Assembly: GCA_001724265.1 (NCBI GenBank)
Contig: MEDY01000004.1
Span: 124,001 to 188,000, forward strand
Reading direction: 5' to 3'
DNA from: Rhizaria sp. SCN 62-66
Lineage: Eukaryota; Rhizaria, unplaced
DNA length: 64,000 nucleotides
This document shows, in pieces, positions 57,001 to 64,000 of the stretch. The notes under the pieces were generated by a model. The model searched no databases and was not told the origin of the DNA. It worked only from the letters and a program-made list of their open reading frames with translations. A program made the translations under genes and the position numbers. How positions within the stretch are numbered: position 1 is the stretch's first letter; each line of letters starts with the position of its first letter.

Positions 57001-57128
57001 ATGAGGATCAGGGCGCGGAGAGCGGCCGGCTGGTGCAAGGCGGAGACTCGGCTGGGTCTGCGCTCAAGCAGCAGCAGCAACAGCAGCAGCAGAAGGGCAA
57101 GAAGAACAAGAACAACCGTAAGAAGTAA
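54024..57128 (+). CDS. Multi-pass membrane protein with signal peptide and Cys-rich cytosolic segments; function unknown
   Basis: 1034 residues, stop TAA. It begins with a signal peptide (about residues 1-21, ending AFALAQ). A Pro/Leu-rich stalk and a folded lumenal or extracellular domain to about 240 follow; the latter has NHT and NES N-glycosylation sites and paired Cys (CIYAPC). A single membrane helix (about 241-265) leads into a Cys cluster (CCGPCYRQCCHRC). A long disordered Ser/Gly/Asp region (about 300-520) precedes a second Cys-rich segment (CWYCCVYRP ... CPAPGRCRMPYPRCCP). Four hydrophobic helices lie at about 622-647, 659-684, 711-736 and 746-775. The tail is disordered and ends with eight Gln and a Lys-rich tip. 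No family was recognised; a receptor or channel-like role would be a guess. Confidence 0.75.
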   Translation: MRILARTLAVLLGCLFAFALAQDAFTAAPPPPSQIVLDSSRVAVESTLISSDDAVTLPPVPTLDTLAPVATIPLAPAMLPAPLLDAPLLAPALQRDLRQSYIPVEDPCIYAPCALIESPRVELRYRNFTSFGIDEAYESDEFTVSFRSLNHTVPLFFLFLDEDGFEQFEAGAEDFPYYSGSIVPVPYPDADPESLEIKERVFRLTRYFKKLFVVFSNESPLSTEVAHCDFELALSYRGLGCMSYFVVVLAIPACFLLLIGLLCCGPCYRQCCHRCDPYGVRRQHAAHQAARRQRVIARERAHIDRLAARRAAKAEYVAAASAAASAATSAAASPAGSPAATGTSALAQANVHDNALLFAPDRAAGSAQGSEAPGAPLLLSGDASLAGSLLSNSSNGNRSGSGRNSGSLPVALSLAAAGSGGSDAHAGGGYGESPPGGMMSPLADAAEDAAAMRTPEDADIFHGDGDGDGTDHGSGSDDGYGSVGDSSSPARDGGDSGARAHAGPDTSNSNGEWGEDLAAAKRLPPAYIQYDFSEEEEAVYVQPATCWYCCVYRPYQFTQPAPMARTFCPAPGRCRMPYPRCCPSLYYFTGRPLTDYAHWWRQRALATWPWNPIPDEDILKFRHRLLLLVTVLVFNLLVLTRWAARFAELNKGVQEKLALFPVLGQYAVVYIGTSIIQDVFTALMRPVMALTLHVAPRLKRSPSPLVRAAGYAMYYTGVTLALIVLALVVMASLDLAQRYRCWVLETQVLLPFLLLSVFRMFFCFAVVPLPVFYYLQSAYGAMIPPGVDVRTGELYADPARRARALHPYGANDDDARSVAVRAALAADPALERAACAGDYAAMDALGEMVERFGKGPREQGRDRVFALELGGADQGSLAALGANALGAGAYGAENHGSGAGGIQIDMATVPTITVSSTASAAGTAAGAAAGDAAENKNKGLYSPSPSFTYRPEPANEASAGEFALSGAESNANITYNDENVDTGTGSAAGAEDDEDQGAESGRLVQGGDSAGSALKQQQQQQQQKGKKNKNNRKK

Positions 57129-57551
57129 GTTCTTTTGATGGTGGCGAATACGCTGTTCTGCAAGATAGGAAGGGATTACGAATTTGACTCAGATTATTAA
57201 ACAAGTTATCACGCATACATAGTTTTATTCCGTACTATATCGCCGTTTTGTTTGTTTCAGATGACATTTTCTGTCCATATGAGCGCAAAAACACGATTTT
57301 CGCGATTCACTTGCCATGCATCGTTAGAGAGACGTGGGGGGTCGACGGTGACCACATCATTTTTTGAGTAAATTGTTCTCTGTGTACGCTCGTATTTTCT
57401 GCATGCATTGCTCGAAATTGACATCGAATTACACATTAAGTTACGTTTCTTCTTTTATATCTTGCAAAATGTAGACACGTTGCTTCAATCCCGCGGCCTC
57501 TTTCGAGCCCTCCTCCACATCAAATCTCGTCTTCTTGCACCCGCTTCCTTA
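57129..57551. other. Intergenic region upstream of the biotin protein ligase
   Basis: About 420 bp, AT-rich, between two genes on the same strand. It should hold the 3' end of the membrane-protein gene and the promoter of the ligase. The ligase frame is open back to about 57408, but without an ATG before 57552. Confidence 0.5.
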
Positions 57552-58958
57552 ATGGCGTCTGAGGCTCACCCCCTGGCGTCGTTTTCGACGCACACGACCG
57601 CGAGCTACATCATGCCCGACGGGCTCTCCGCAGCGCACCGCAAGCAGTGGATCGACGCATCTCGCGTTGCGACGAAGGAATCTAACGATACCTGGCTCGA
57701 CTCGGCTTCTGAGACCAAGCCGGCCACCGCGGACCTCGTCCCCGTAACCTTCGCGGAGTGGGAGAAGGCCCAGGCCGCGCTGCGTGCCTCCGGCGACCCC
57801 ATCGCCCACTTTGACGCTACTGCCTTCCGCACGCGTCTGAACGAGCTCATCGCCGCGCGCCGCGCCGCCGACCGCGAGCAGGTCCGCGCCGCGCTCGACC
57901 AGTTCAAGGCGCTCTCTCTCACCAATACCGGCAGCGCTGGCGCTGAGAGCGGCGCCGCACCGGGCGCTGATGCGACTGTGAGCGCGGAGGAAGCCGCTGC
58001 GGCTGAGCGCGCGACCGCGTCTATTTCACAGGCGTCGTCGCTGCCGCCCGACGGCACCTCGACCACTGGGTTGCAGCTGGGCCACACGCTCCTGCACGCG
58101 AGCCAGACGACGTCGACGATGACGCTGATGACTGGCGCGCTGCAGGGCCTTCCGGCGGGCTCCGTCTTTGTTGCTGACGTGCAGCGCGCGGGCCGCGGCC
58201 GCGGGAGCAACGTCTGGGTCTCCCCCGCGGGCTGCCTCATGTGCAACGTGTCGTTCCGCATCCGCTCCGGCGCGCAGCTGCCCTTCGTGCAGTACCTCGT
58301 CGGCTGGGCCATCGTATCCGTGCTCCGCAAGCACCCGCTGGGCGCGCGCCTCAACGCGCGGCTCAAGTGGCCTAACGACATCCTGCTCAACGGCCGCAAG
58401 GTCGGCGGCATCATCTGCCAGTCGACCATGGACAGCAACGCCGGCGCCGGCGGCGCGGTCTTCGGGGCCCCGACCTTCACCGTGCACGCCGGCTTCGGCG
58501 TCAACGTGGAGGCCAACCCCGAGTACCCGTCTCTCAACACCGATATCGCGGCCTTCGTCGCCGCGGGCGCCGGCGCGCGGCTTGACTTCGAGCTTCCGCC
58601 GCTCGCCGGCAAGGAGGCCGAGAGCGCCGAGGCCGCCGCGGCGGCGCTGGAGGCGGCGCGCCCGTTCTGCCGCGCAACGGTGCTGGCGGACGTGTTGGCG
58701 ACGCTGGACACCGCGCTGGCCAAGTTCAACGAGCACGGCTTCGAGCCTTTTCTGGAGGAGTACCTCACCATGTGGCTGCACTCGGGCCAGCTGGTGACGG
58801 CTGAGGGCAAGGACGGCACGTACCGCATCACCGGGCTCTCCACCTCGGGCTACCTTCGCGCGCAGAGCGTGTCGCGGCCCGGCGAGAGCGTCGAGCTGCA
58901 CCCCGACGGCAACTCGTTTGACATGAAGCAGAGCTTCATCGCCGTCAAGCGCCTCTAA
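57552..58958 (+). CDS. Biotin protein ligase (holocarboxylase synthetase)
   Basis: 468 residues, stop TAA. The enzyme makes biotinyl-5'-AMP and transfers biotin to the carboxyl-carrier lysine of biotin-dependent carboxylases. The catalytic domain begins after a roughly 170-residue N-terminal region. QTTSTMTLM is followed by QRAGRGRGSNVW (about 211-222), the nucleotide and biotin-binding loop (GRGR.G..W). Next are GCLMCNVSFR, then LKWPNDILLNGRKVGGI (about 270-286) with the invariant KWPND and KxGGI motifs, and HAGFGVNVE. The C-terminal cap domain (MWLHSGQLV, YRITGLSTSGYLRAQ) matches the BPL C-terminal fold. The N-terminal region lacks the glutamine-amidotransferase-like domain of fungal ligases. 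The start at 57552 is the first ATG in frame. Confidence 0.93.
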   Translation: MASEAHPLASFSTHTTASYIMPDGLSAAHRKQWIDASRVATKESNDTWLDSASETKPATADLVPVTFAEWEKAQAALRASGDPIAHFDATAFRTRLNELIAARRAADREQVRAALDQFKALSLTNTGSAGAESGAAPGADATVSAEEAAAAERATASISQASSLPPDGTSTTGLQLGHTLLHASQTTSTMTLMTGALQGLPAGSVFVADVQRAGRGRGSNVWVSPAGCLMCNVSFRIRSGAQLPFVQYLVGWAIVSVLRKHPLGARLNARLKWPNDILLNGRKVGGIICQSTMDSNAGAGGAVFGAPTFTVHAGFGVNVEANPEYPSLNTDIAAFVAAGAGARLDFELPPLAGKEAESAEAAAAALEAARPFCRATVLADVLATLDTALAKFNEHGFEPFLEEYLTMWLHSGQLVTAEGKDGTYRITGLSTSGYLRAQSVSRPGESVELHPDGNSFDMKQSFIAVKRL

Positions 58959-59057
58959 CGTAAACAACCAACATCTATGATCGTTCATTGAGTGTTATGT
59001 ATTGTGTGGTTCTAGATAAACATTATTAAGCTATATAAACAATATCAAAATTCAGAT

Positions 59058-59063
59058 AATAAA
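59058..59063 (+). terminator. Candidate poly(A) signal of the biotin protein ligase
   Basis: AATAAA 100 nt after the ligase TAA and 17 nt before the stop codon of the convergent WD gene, so the two 3' ends probably overlap. Confidence 0.5.
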
Positions 59064-59079
59064 CATTGCGACTTTGGAG

Positions 59080-62000
59080 TCACCACCCACTGCGGCCGAG
59101 CGCCTGCGCCTGAGTCCAAAGGCAGACGGTGTCACCGAAAGACACAGCGAAGGACTGTGAGCTCGCATCGTAGGCAGCAGCGTGGAAGTGCGCAAACGCA
59201 CTGCGCGGCCCCGCGCGCGCGAGTTCAGCCTCCTCGTCCTCCCACGGCGCGTCGTCGCCCGCGTCGCCCCATTCGCCAGCAGTGATGTTGCCGAAGTTGA
59301 TGCCGGCGTTGTCGCCGTCAGCCACGCCGGGCTGCTGCGCGAACGGACCGTTGTCCCCGGTACTTGCGCGGTCGTTGGCGTTGCTGTTGTCATCATCACT
59401 ACGATCGCTGCGGTCGCCACCGTCGTCATCGTCGCCGTCGCGACCGAGGGAACCGGCTCCGCTGTCAGCACCGTCGTGGCCATCGCCGAAGTCGCCGCCA
59501 CCCCCGCCGATCCATCGGCCGCCGCGGCGCGTGTCGCGGCCCCAAATAAAGCCCGACGCAGCGCCGCCGAGCGGGGGTAGACCGCCAGAAACCGCAAGTG
59601 CGGCCGCGGCGGCTGCTGCTGTCGCGCTGTCGGTCGCGAGCGCCGCGCCCGCGGCCGCAGCAGCTGCAGCAACGTCGTCCCAGCCGCGGTCTCGAGCGCC
59701 GCCAATGTCGAGCGCGCGCGCGGCGCGGACAACAGCGGCGGCGCGGTGTGCAGGCAGCACAGCAGCGCCTGCAGCGGCGCCGACGACCGTGTCAGCGCCC
59801 GCCGTGGCGCCACCCAGGCGCAGTGCGTGCGCGAGAGCAACGGGCGACCACTGGCGCAGCATGTGCGCGTACGCCAGCGCCGACGCGGGCTCGGCCGCGG
59901 TGTTGACAGCGCCGGCCGCGGGCACGCCCTGGGTCGCCAGGAACGACACGCGCGAGGGCTGCACGGCCACGAGCGCATGTGGCAGGGCGATCACGGCCGA
60001 GACCGTGGCTGCAGCGCCGCGCCGGTTGCGCGGGGGCTCATTAGCAGACCGCCACGTGCCGCGCGGGCGCGCGGACGCGGTTGCCATGTGCATACCACGG
60101 TGCCCGCCCCAACGCGTGCCGGTACTAGAGCCCCAATGTGCACCGCTCGTACCGTACAGCGATGCAACCGGTGTAGGCGGCGTGTTGCTGAGTACAGAAC
60201 GACCGGCGGCCTCAGCCTCAGCCTCAGGGTTGGGAATGATCTCACGCAGCAGCGACAGTAAAGGTTGCGGCTCAGAGTGTACCGGGACAGCGGAGGCCGC
60301 ACCACCAGTGCCGAGCGCGAGCGCGTTCCAGGTTTGCGCACCGGCGCGCGTCAGCCCACCTGTGGAAGCCGCGGCGGAGGGTGCAGCGTACGAGTCGAGC
60401 AGATAGCGGTAACCCGCGTGTGCGGCCGCGCCCCAGCCCCAACCCATGGCGCTCGCTTCCGCCGCACTGCCACCGAGCAGCCACGGACTCGGGTCCAGCG
60501 AGCCGGATAGCAGCTCCAGCGGCGTGGGCTCGGCGGCCCGGCGCGCCTGCGCCTTGACGCGCTCGCGCTCGGCGCGTGTGCGCTGCGCAAGCGGTGCCGC
60601 AAAGGGGTTCGTCCACAGCACGTCCTGCAGCGGGTGCGCCGCGGTGCTGTAGGTGCCCGTGGCGGCGTTGTACGTGTCGGCGTAGGGCGCGTCGAGCGCG
60701 GCTAGATCTGCGGCCAGCGCGACACCCTCGGCTCCAATCGACGCCGCGGCCGTGGCGGCCGAGAGCGCGGAGCCGCCGCGCGCGGGACCCAGCAGGTCCA
60801 CGCACTGCGGCTCGCTGCGCGCAAGGAAACGCACGTCCCACACGCGTACCGTGCCCAGCGAGTCGCCCGCGGTCACGATCGGCGCCTCGGCTGAAGCTGC
60901 GACGGTGGTGACGTAGCCGCCCTGCGCGGGCACCAGCATCGCAGCCACGCCGCCCTCGGTCGTGCGCGTGTCCCACACTGTCACGGCGCCGCGCACGGGG
61001 CCCGCGGCGGCGCGCGGCAGCAGCGAACCCGTTAACAGCACAGTCGGCGACAACGCTGTCAGGCACGTGCTCGCGCCGGTCGTCAGCGGACCGCCCAGCG
61101 CCGCGGCCAGACGCCGCCGCGCCGCCGCCGACTGCGCGCGCAACGGCGCGTGCCGTCCGCGCAGACGCGCCGCGTCGAGCTCCGGCGCCAGAGCCTGCGC
61201 CTCGGCCTCGCGGCACATTTCAGCCAGTCCTGCATGCATCGCGACGCCACCAACCGCAGAACCAGCAGCTGAGGCAGTCGCCGGCGCAGTGCGCGCGCCT
61301 TGGAGCTCAGCGGTCTCAGGGCGGCGTCCGAGCAGTGCGTAGCGGCCAACGCACGCACCCGACTCGCAGTGCCACAGGTGCAAACTGCCGTCGAGAGCTG
61401 TCGAGGCGAAGTACGCGCTCGCGTTCGCGCTGCCGCCGCTGGCGCCACTGGCAGCTGCGGCGGCCGCGGAGGCAGAGGCCGCGGCGAGCGCGTCGTCGTC
61501 ATCGCCGTCATCGTCACCGTCAAGGCCGAGCCCAAAGAGCCCGCCGCCGCCCGACGCGAGGTAGGAACCGCGAGCACCCTTGCCGCCCTGCGCGCGCCGC
61601 TTGCCGCCGCCAGTGCCCGCGGTCGCGAGCGCGTTCGTGGGCGTGTGCGCCGCGGCCCCCACAGCACCGCCTCCAGCGGGGGCCGCGGTGCGGTGCAGCA
61701 GCGCAATGCCGGTGATGGCGCCGAGGTGGCGGCCGGTCTTGCTGGTCGCGGGCAGCGCGAGGCCCGTCTGCAGCGACTGCACGCGCAACACCGAGTCGCG
61801 CGTGCCCAGCACCACGAGCGCGGCGTCGGCGTCGGCCGCCGTGACGGAGCGCCGCGCGCCGGGGCTCACGCGGTGCAGGCGCCGGCCCGACTGCGTCGAG
61901 TAGCACTGCACCGAGTCCGCCGTCGTCGCGAACAGCAGAGCGCCAGAGAGCTGCAGCGACAGGATTGCGTCGCGCAGCGCCACAACCAGTCCGGGGCCCA

Positions 62001-64000
62001 GCGCAGCCGAGGCGGCGGGTGTCGGCGCGGTCAGAGAGAGCGAGTGCGCCTGCGCATGTGCTTGAGCGGGCGGCTGCGTTCCTGCGGCCGCAGCGCTGCC
62101 CGGCAGCGGTGCGACGGTCGGCGACGCGGGCCGGTCCGCGCCGCGCTGGCCGGGGCCGGAGCCGGTGCCCGTGGGCAGCAAGGGCGGGGAGAGCGGGCGG
62201 CGTGCGGGCGGCAGCTGCGGGCTCGCGTGCCGGCTCAGGGTCGGCGAGCCGCGCGCGGGCGTGAGCGACGGGGACGTCGCCGGCACTGAGCTCGCTGCCG
62301 CGACGGGCGCAGACGCCAGAGACAGCGGGGGCACCGCGCCGAGCCCGCGCGCAGCAGCGCCGCGCCGGCCGGCCGCCAGAGGCGTGTTGGCGCCGCTCGC
62401 GCCGGGGCCGGACGCAGCGGCTGCGGGCAGCGCGGGAGAGCCAGCAGGCGCGGACGCGGCGGCAGTCATGGCGACGGGGCCGAGCGAGGGCGAGGGTGGC
62501 GCAGCGGCGCCCCCGCGCGCGACAGTGCGCGTGCTGAGCACAGAGCCACGCAGCAGCAACGCCGCAGCAGCCGCGGTTGAGCTGGCCGCGAACAGCGCGT
62601 CACCGCGTCCGCGACCGGTGGCACGAGTGCGCGCGCGCTGCGCAGGCGTTGCGGCGCCGCTAGCAGTGCCGTAGCCCTGCCCGTAGCCTTGGCCGTAGCT
62701 GGGGCTTGAGCTCTGCCAGGGGTTGTAGTTGCGCACGCGCGCAGGCGAGGTGAACAGACTGCTACTGCTGGTGCTGCCGACCTTGGGGCTGTCGCCGGGC
62801 GCTGGCGGGCTGTAACGCGCGCCCGCGCCGCCGCCACCACTGCCGCGCACCGGTGTGGCGAGCGTCGCCACGCCGGCGTCGCCGGTGTTGACGGGCGCGT
62901 TCGCGAACACCGCGCGCTGCGGCAGCGCGAGGTCCGCGGCGTCGGGCAGCAGGAGCGCCAAGTGAGACAGCGAGCCGCCCATGTTGCCGGCCGACTGAGC
63001 ACTAGCGGTGTCTGTACCCGCGTTCGTGATGACAGGACCGCCCCCAAGCGAGCTGCTGGTTGACAGTGCACGCATCAGTCCCGTGGCGCCCGCATCTACG
63101 GCAACTGCACCGGCTGCTGTCTGCACGGATGCCGAGACAGACGTAGATGCAGAGGGGGCGTCGGTGGAGCCAGAGAGCGACCGCATGTCGGCCTTCCACG
63201 CGCGCACACGGGCGGCCGCGGCCTGCAGAGCGGTCGGCGCGGGCGGCGACGGCGACGGCGACGGCGTGCGCGGCGAGGCCAGTACAGGCGGGGAGTCAGC
63301 GACAGAGGCGTTGGCAGCAGCGAGCGTAGCGGCCTCGGACGCGGAGCGCAACACAGAAGGACGGGCGCGGGGTGCGACTGTGGGCGCAGGCAGGAACGTC
63401 GTCAGTCGAGGACCTGTGATGTGTGACTGCATTGGATCAGCGACCATTGGACTGTCCTCAGCTTCAACATCGTTGGTGATGTCAGTGTCCGGGTTGACAT
63501 CAGCATCGTTGTAAGCAACTACATCTCCAGCGATCGGCAGCAGCGTGCTGTTGCTCTCGGCAGAACGCGCTGGCACGACAGTGTCGGTCCCAACAAACGC
63601 AGACGCGGATGCAGTGGCGGGCGCGGGACGGAAGCCCAGCGCAGAGAACGAAGCAGTGCGCAGCGCATGCACCGGTGTCGCCGCGGCTGACTGCGTTGCA
63701 GGCTGCACAACGCCGTGTGTGGCGGAATGCGAGGGCGACAGTGTGGGGGACGGCACAGGCGAGGGCGACGGCGCAACACCACAAAGCCCGGCAACATCAA
63801 CAGCGGCCACACTCGCGGTGGCGCCAGGCACGGGCGCGGGCACGGGCGATGATGCAGTTCGGAGGAACGGCGTCGCGCCGGCAAAAGCTGGCGCGGGGCG
63901 CGGCGCCACTTGGGTCCGCGGCGCCGCGCCCGCCCTCGTCTTGGGCTTGGTCTTCGCCGCGGCGTCGCGCGGGGAGCGCTGCACCCGCGTCGCGCGGCGC
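59080..64000 (-). CDS. WD-repeat protein with long disordered N-terminus, 5' end outside the window
   Basis: At least 1640 residues; the frame is open to the window edge with no Met near it, so the start is missing. Stop is TGA. The first about 640 visible residues are Ala/Pro/Ser-rich and probably disordered. From about nucleotide 62010 downwards there are beta-propeller strands: ILSLQLSGALLFATTADSV, VLRVQSLQTG, ALDGSLHLWHCESG, GAVTVWDTRT, GDSLGTVRVWDVRFL and a final YDASSQSFAVSFGDTVCLWT. They are separated by large insertions, which makes a seven-blade propeller plausible but uncounted. No subfamily was recognised; an F-box-less scaffold role would be a guess. Confidence 0.75.
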   Translation of the reverse strand, partial: RRATRVQRSPRDAAAKTKPKTRAGAAPRTQVAPRPAPAFAGATPFLRTASSPVPAPVPGATASVAAVDVAGLCGVAPSPSPVPSPTLSPSHSATHGVVQPATQSAAATPVHALRTASFSALGFRPAPATASASAFVGTDTVVPARSAESNSTLLPIAGDVVAYNDADVNPDTDITNDVEAEDSPMVADPMQSHITGPRLTTFLPAPTVAPRARPSVLRSASEAATLAAANASVADSPPVLASPRTPSPSPSPPAPTALQAAAARVRAWKADMRSLSGSTDAPSASTSVSASVQTAAGAVAVDAGATGLMRALSTSSSLGGGPVITNAGTDTASAQSAGNMGGSLSHLALLLPDAADLALPQRAVFANAPVNTGDAGVATLATPVRGSGGGGAGARYSPPAPGDSPKVGSTSSSSLFTSPARVRNYNPWQSSSPSYGQGYGQGYGTASGAATPAQRARTRATGRGRGDALFAASSTAAAAALLLRGSVLSTRTVARGGAAAPPSPSLGPVAMTAAASAPAGSPALPAAAASGPGASGANTPLAAGRRGAAARGLGAVPPLSLASAPVAAASSVPATSPSLTPARGSPTLSRHASPQLPPARRPLSPPLLPTGTGSGPGQRGADRPASPTVAPLPGSAAAAGTQPPAQAHAQAHSLSLTAPTPAASAALGPGLVVALRDAILSLQLSGALLFATTADSVQCYSTQSGRRLHRVSPGARRSVTAADADAALVVLGTRDSVLRVQSLQTGLALPATSKTGRHLGAITGIALLHRTAAPAGGGAVGAAAHTPTNALATAGTGGGKRRAQGGKGARGSYLASGGGGLFGLGLDGDDDGDDDDALAAASASAAAAAASGASGGSANASAYFASTALDGSLHLWHCESGACVGRYALLGRRPETAELQGARTAPATASAAGSAVGGVAMHAGLAEMCREAEAQALAPELDAARLRGRHAPLRAQSAAARRRLAAALGGPLTTGASTCLTALSPTVLLTGSLLPRAAAGPVRGAVTVWDTRTTEGGVAAMLVPAQGGYVTTVAASAEAPIVTAGDSLGTVRVWDVRFLARSEPQCVDLLGPARGGSALSAATAAASIGAEGVALAADLAALDAPYADTYNAATGTYSTAAHPLQDVLWTNPFAAPLAQRTRAERERVKAQARRAAEPTPLELLSGSLDPSPWLLGGSAAEASAMGWGWGAAAHAGYRYLLDSYAAPSAAASTGGLTRAGAQTWNALALGTGGAASAVPVHSEPQPLLSLLREIIPNPEAEAEAAGRSVLSNTPPTPVASLYGTSGAHWGSSTGTRWGGHRGMHMATASARPRGTWRSANEPPRNRRGAAATVSAVIALPHALVAVQPSRVSFLATQGVPAAGAVNTAAEPASALAYAHMLRQWSPVALAHALRLGGATAGADTVVGAAAGAAVLPAHRAAAVVRAARALDIGGARDRGWDDVAAAAAAAGAALATDSATAAAAAAALAVSGGLPPLGGAASGFIWGRDTRRGGRWIGGGGGDFGDGHDGADSGAGSLGRDGDDDDGGDRSDRSDDDNSNANDRASTGDNGPFAQQPGVADGDNAGINFGNITAGEWGDAGDDAPWEDEEAELARAGPRSAFAHFHAAAYDASSQSFAVSFGDTVCLWTQAQALGRSGW

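Noticed and set aside
1-64000. TAG readthrough by a leaky-stop context instead of reassignment
   Set aside because: The base following TAG varies among A, G and C, and no gene uses TAG to terminate; not fully excluded without tRNA and eRF1 data.
1-64000. tRNA, rRNA, transposons or CRISPR arrays
   Set aside because: Intergenic regions were read by eye on both strands and no cloverleaf, transposase, terminal repeat or spaced direct-repeat array was seen; small RNAs could be missed.

Overview
This is nuclear DNA from a eukaryote. Six genes are best read with spliceosomal introns, and the gene content is eukaryotic: an Ssz1/HSPA14-type Hsp70, UTP21/WDR36, a CHMP2/Vps2 ESCRT-III subunit, a eukaryote-style biotin protein ligase and an N6AMT/METTL13-like methyltransferase. 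Coding DNA is very GC-rich and proteins carry long Ala/Pro/Ser/Gln-rich disordered stretches; intergenic DNA is AT-rich. A protein with the MAP10/DUF4497 N-terminal domain hints at a flagellated stage. The two giant membrane proteins resemble the FUSC/aromatic-acid-exporter proteins common in fungi. I cannot name the organism; an intron-poor opisthokont-like protist or early fungal relative is a guess.

The main result is that TAG appears to be a sense codon here. Five genes contain one in-frame TAG each (7169, 8228, 13106, 30589, 42876), and the reading frame continues past it for long, homologous or compositionally continuous stretches. None of the 13 genes ends in TAG: six end in TAA and seven in TGA. 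Two of the TAGs are cross-validated by the tandem FUSC paralogues, each of which is uninterrupted where the other has its TAG. Glutamine is the simplest meaning (CAG to TAG is one transition) but is not proven.

Layout: 746-2947 SSZ1-like Hsp70 (+). 3402-7243 MAP10-domain protein (-), head-to-head with 7635-12085, a disordered/coiled-coil protein with acidic motifs (+). 12647-22577 and 23887-34860 are two tandem giant FUSC-like membrane proteins (-), with a decayed gene fragment between them at 23436-23595. 35483-38989 UTP21/WDR36 (+), head-to-head with the second FUSC gene. 39263-41242 methyltransferase (-), convergent with UTP21, with a perfect 30-bp palindrome between them. 41658-49265 giant coiled-coil protein (+). 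49868-50631 CHMP2/Vps2 (+). 51420-53321 TPR protein (-). 54024-57128 secreted-pathway multi-pass membrane protein (+). 57552-58958 biotin protein ligase (+). 59080-64000 WD-repeat protein (-), cut by the window end.

The genes are independent eukaryotic units and no operon logic is seen. Introns sit near the 5' end of their genes, and five of the six donors begin GTACG rather than the usual GTAAGT. No tRNA, rRNA, transposon or CRISPR array was recognised.
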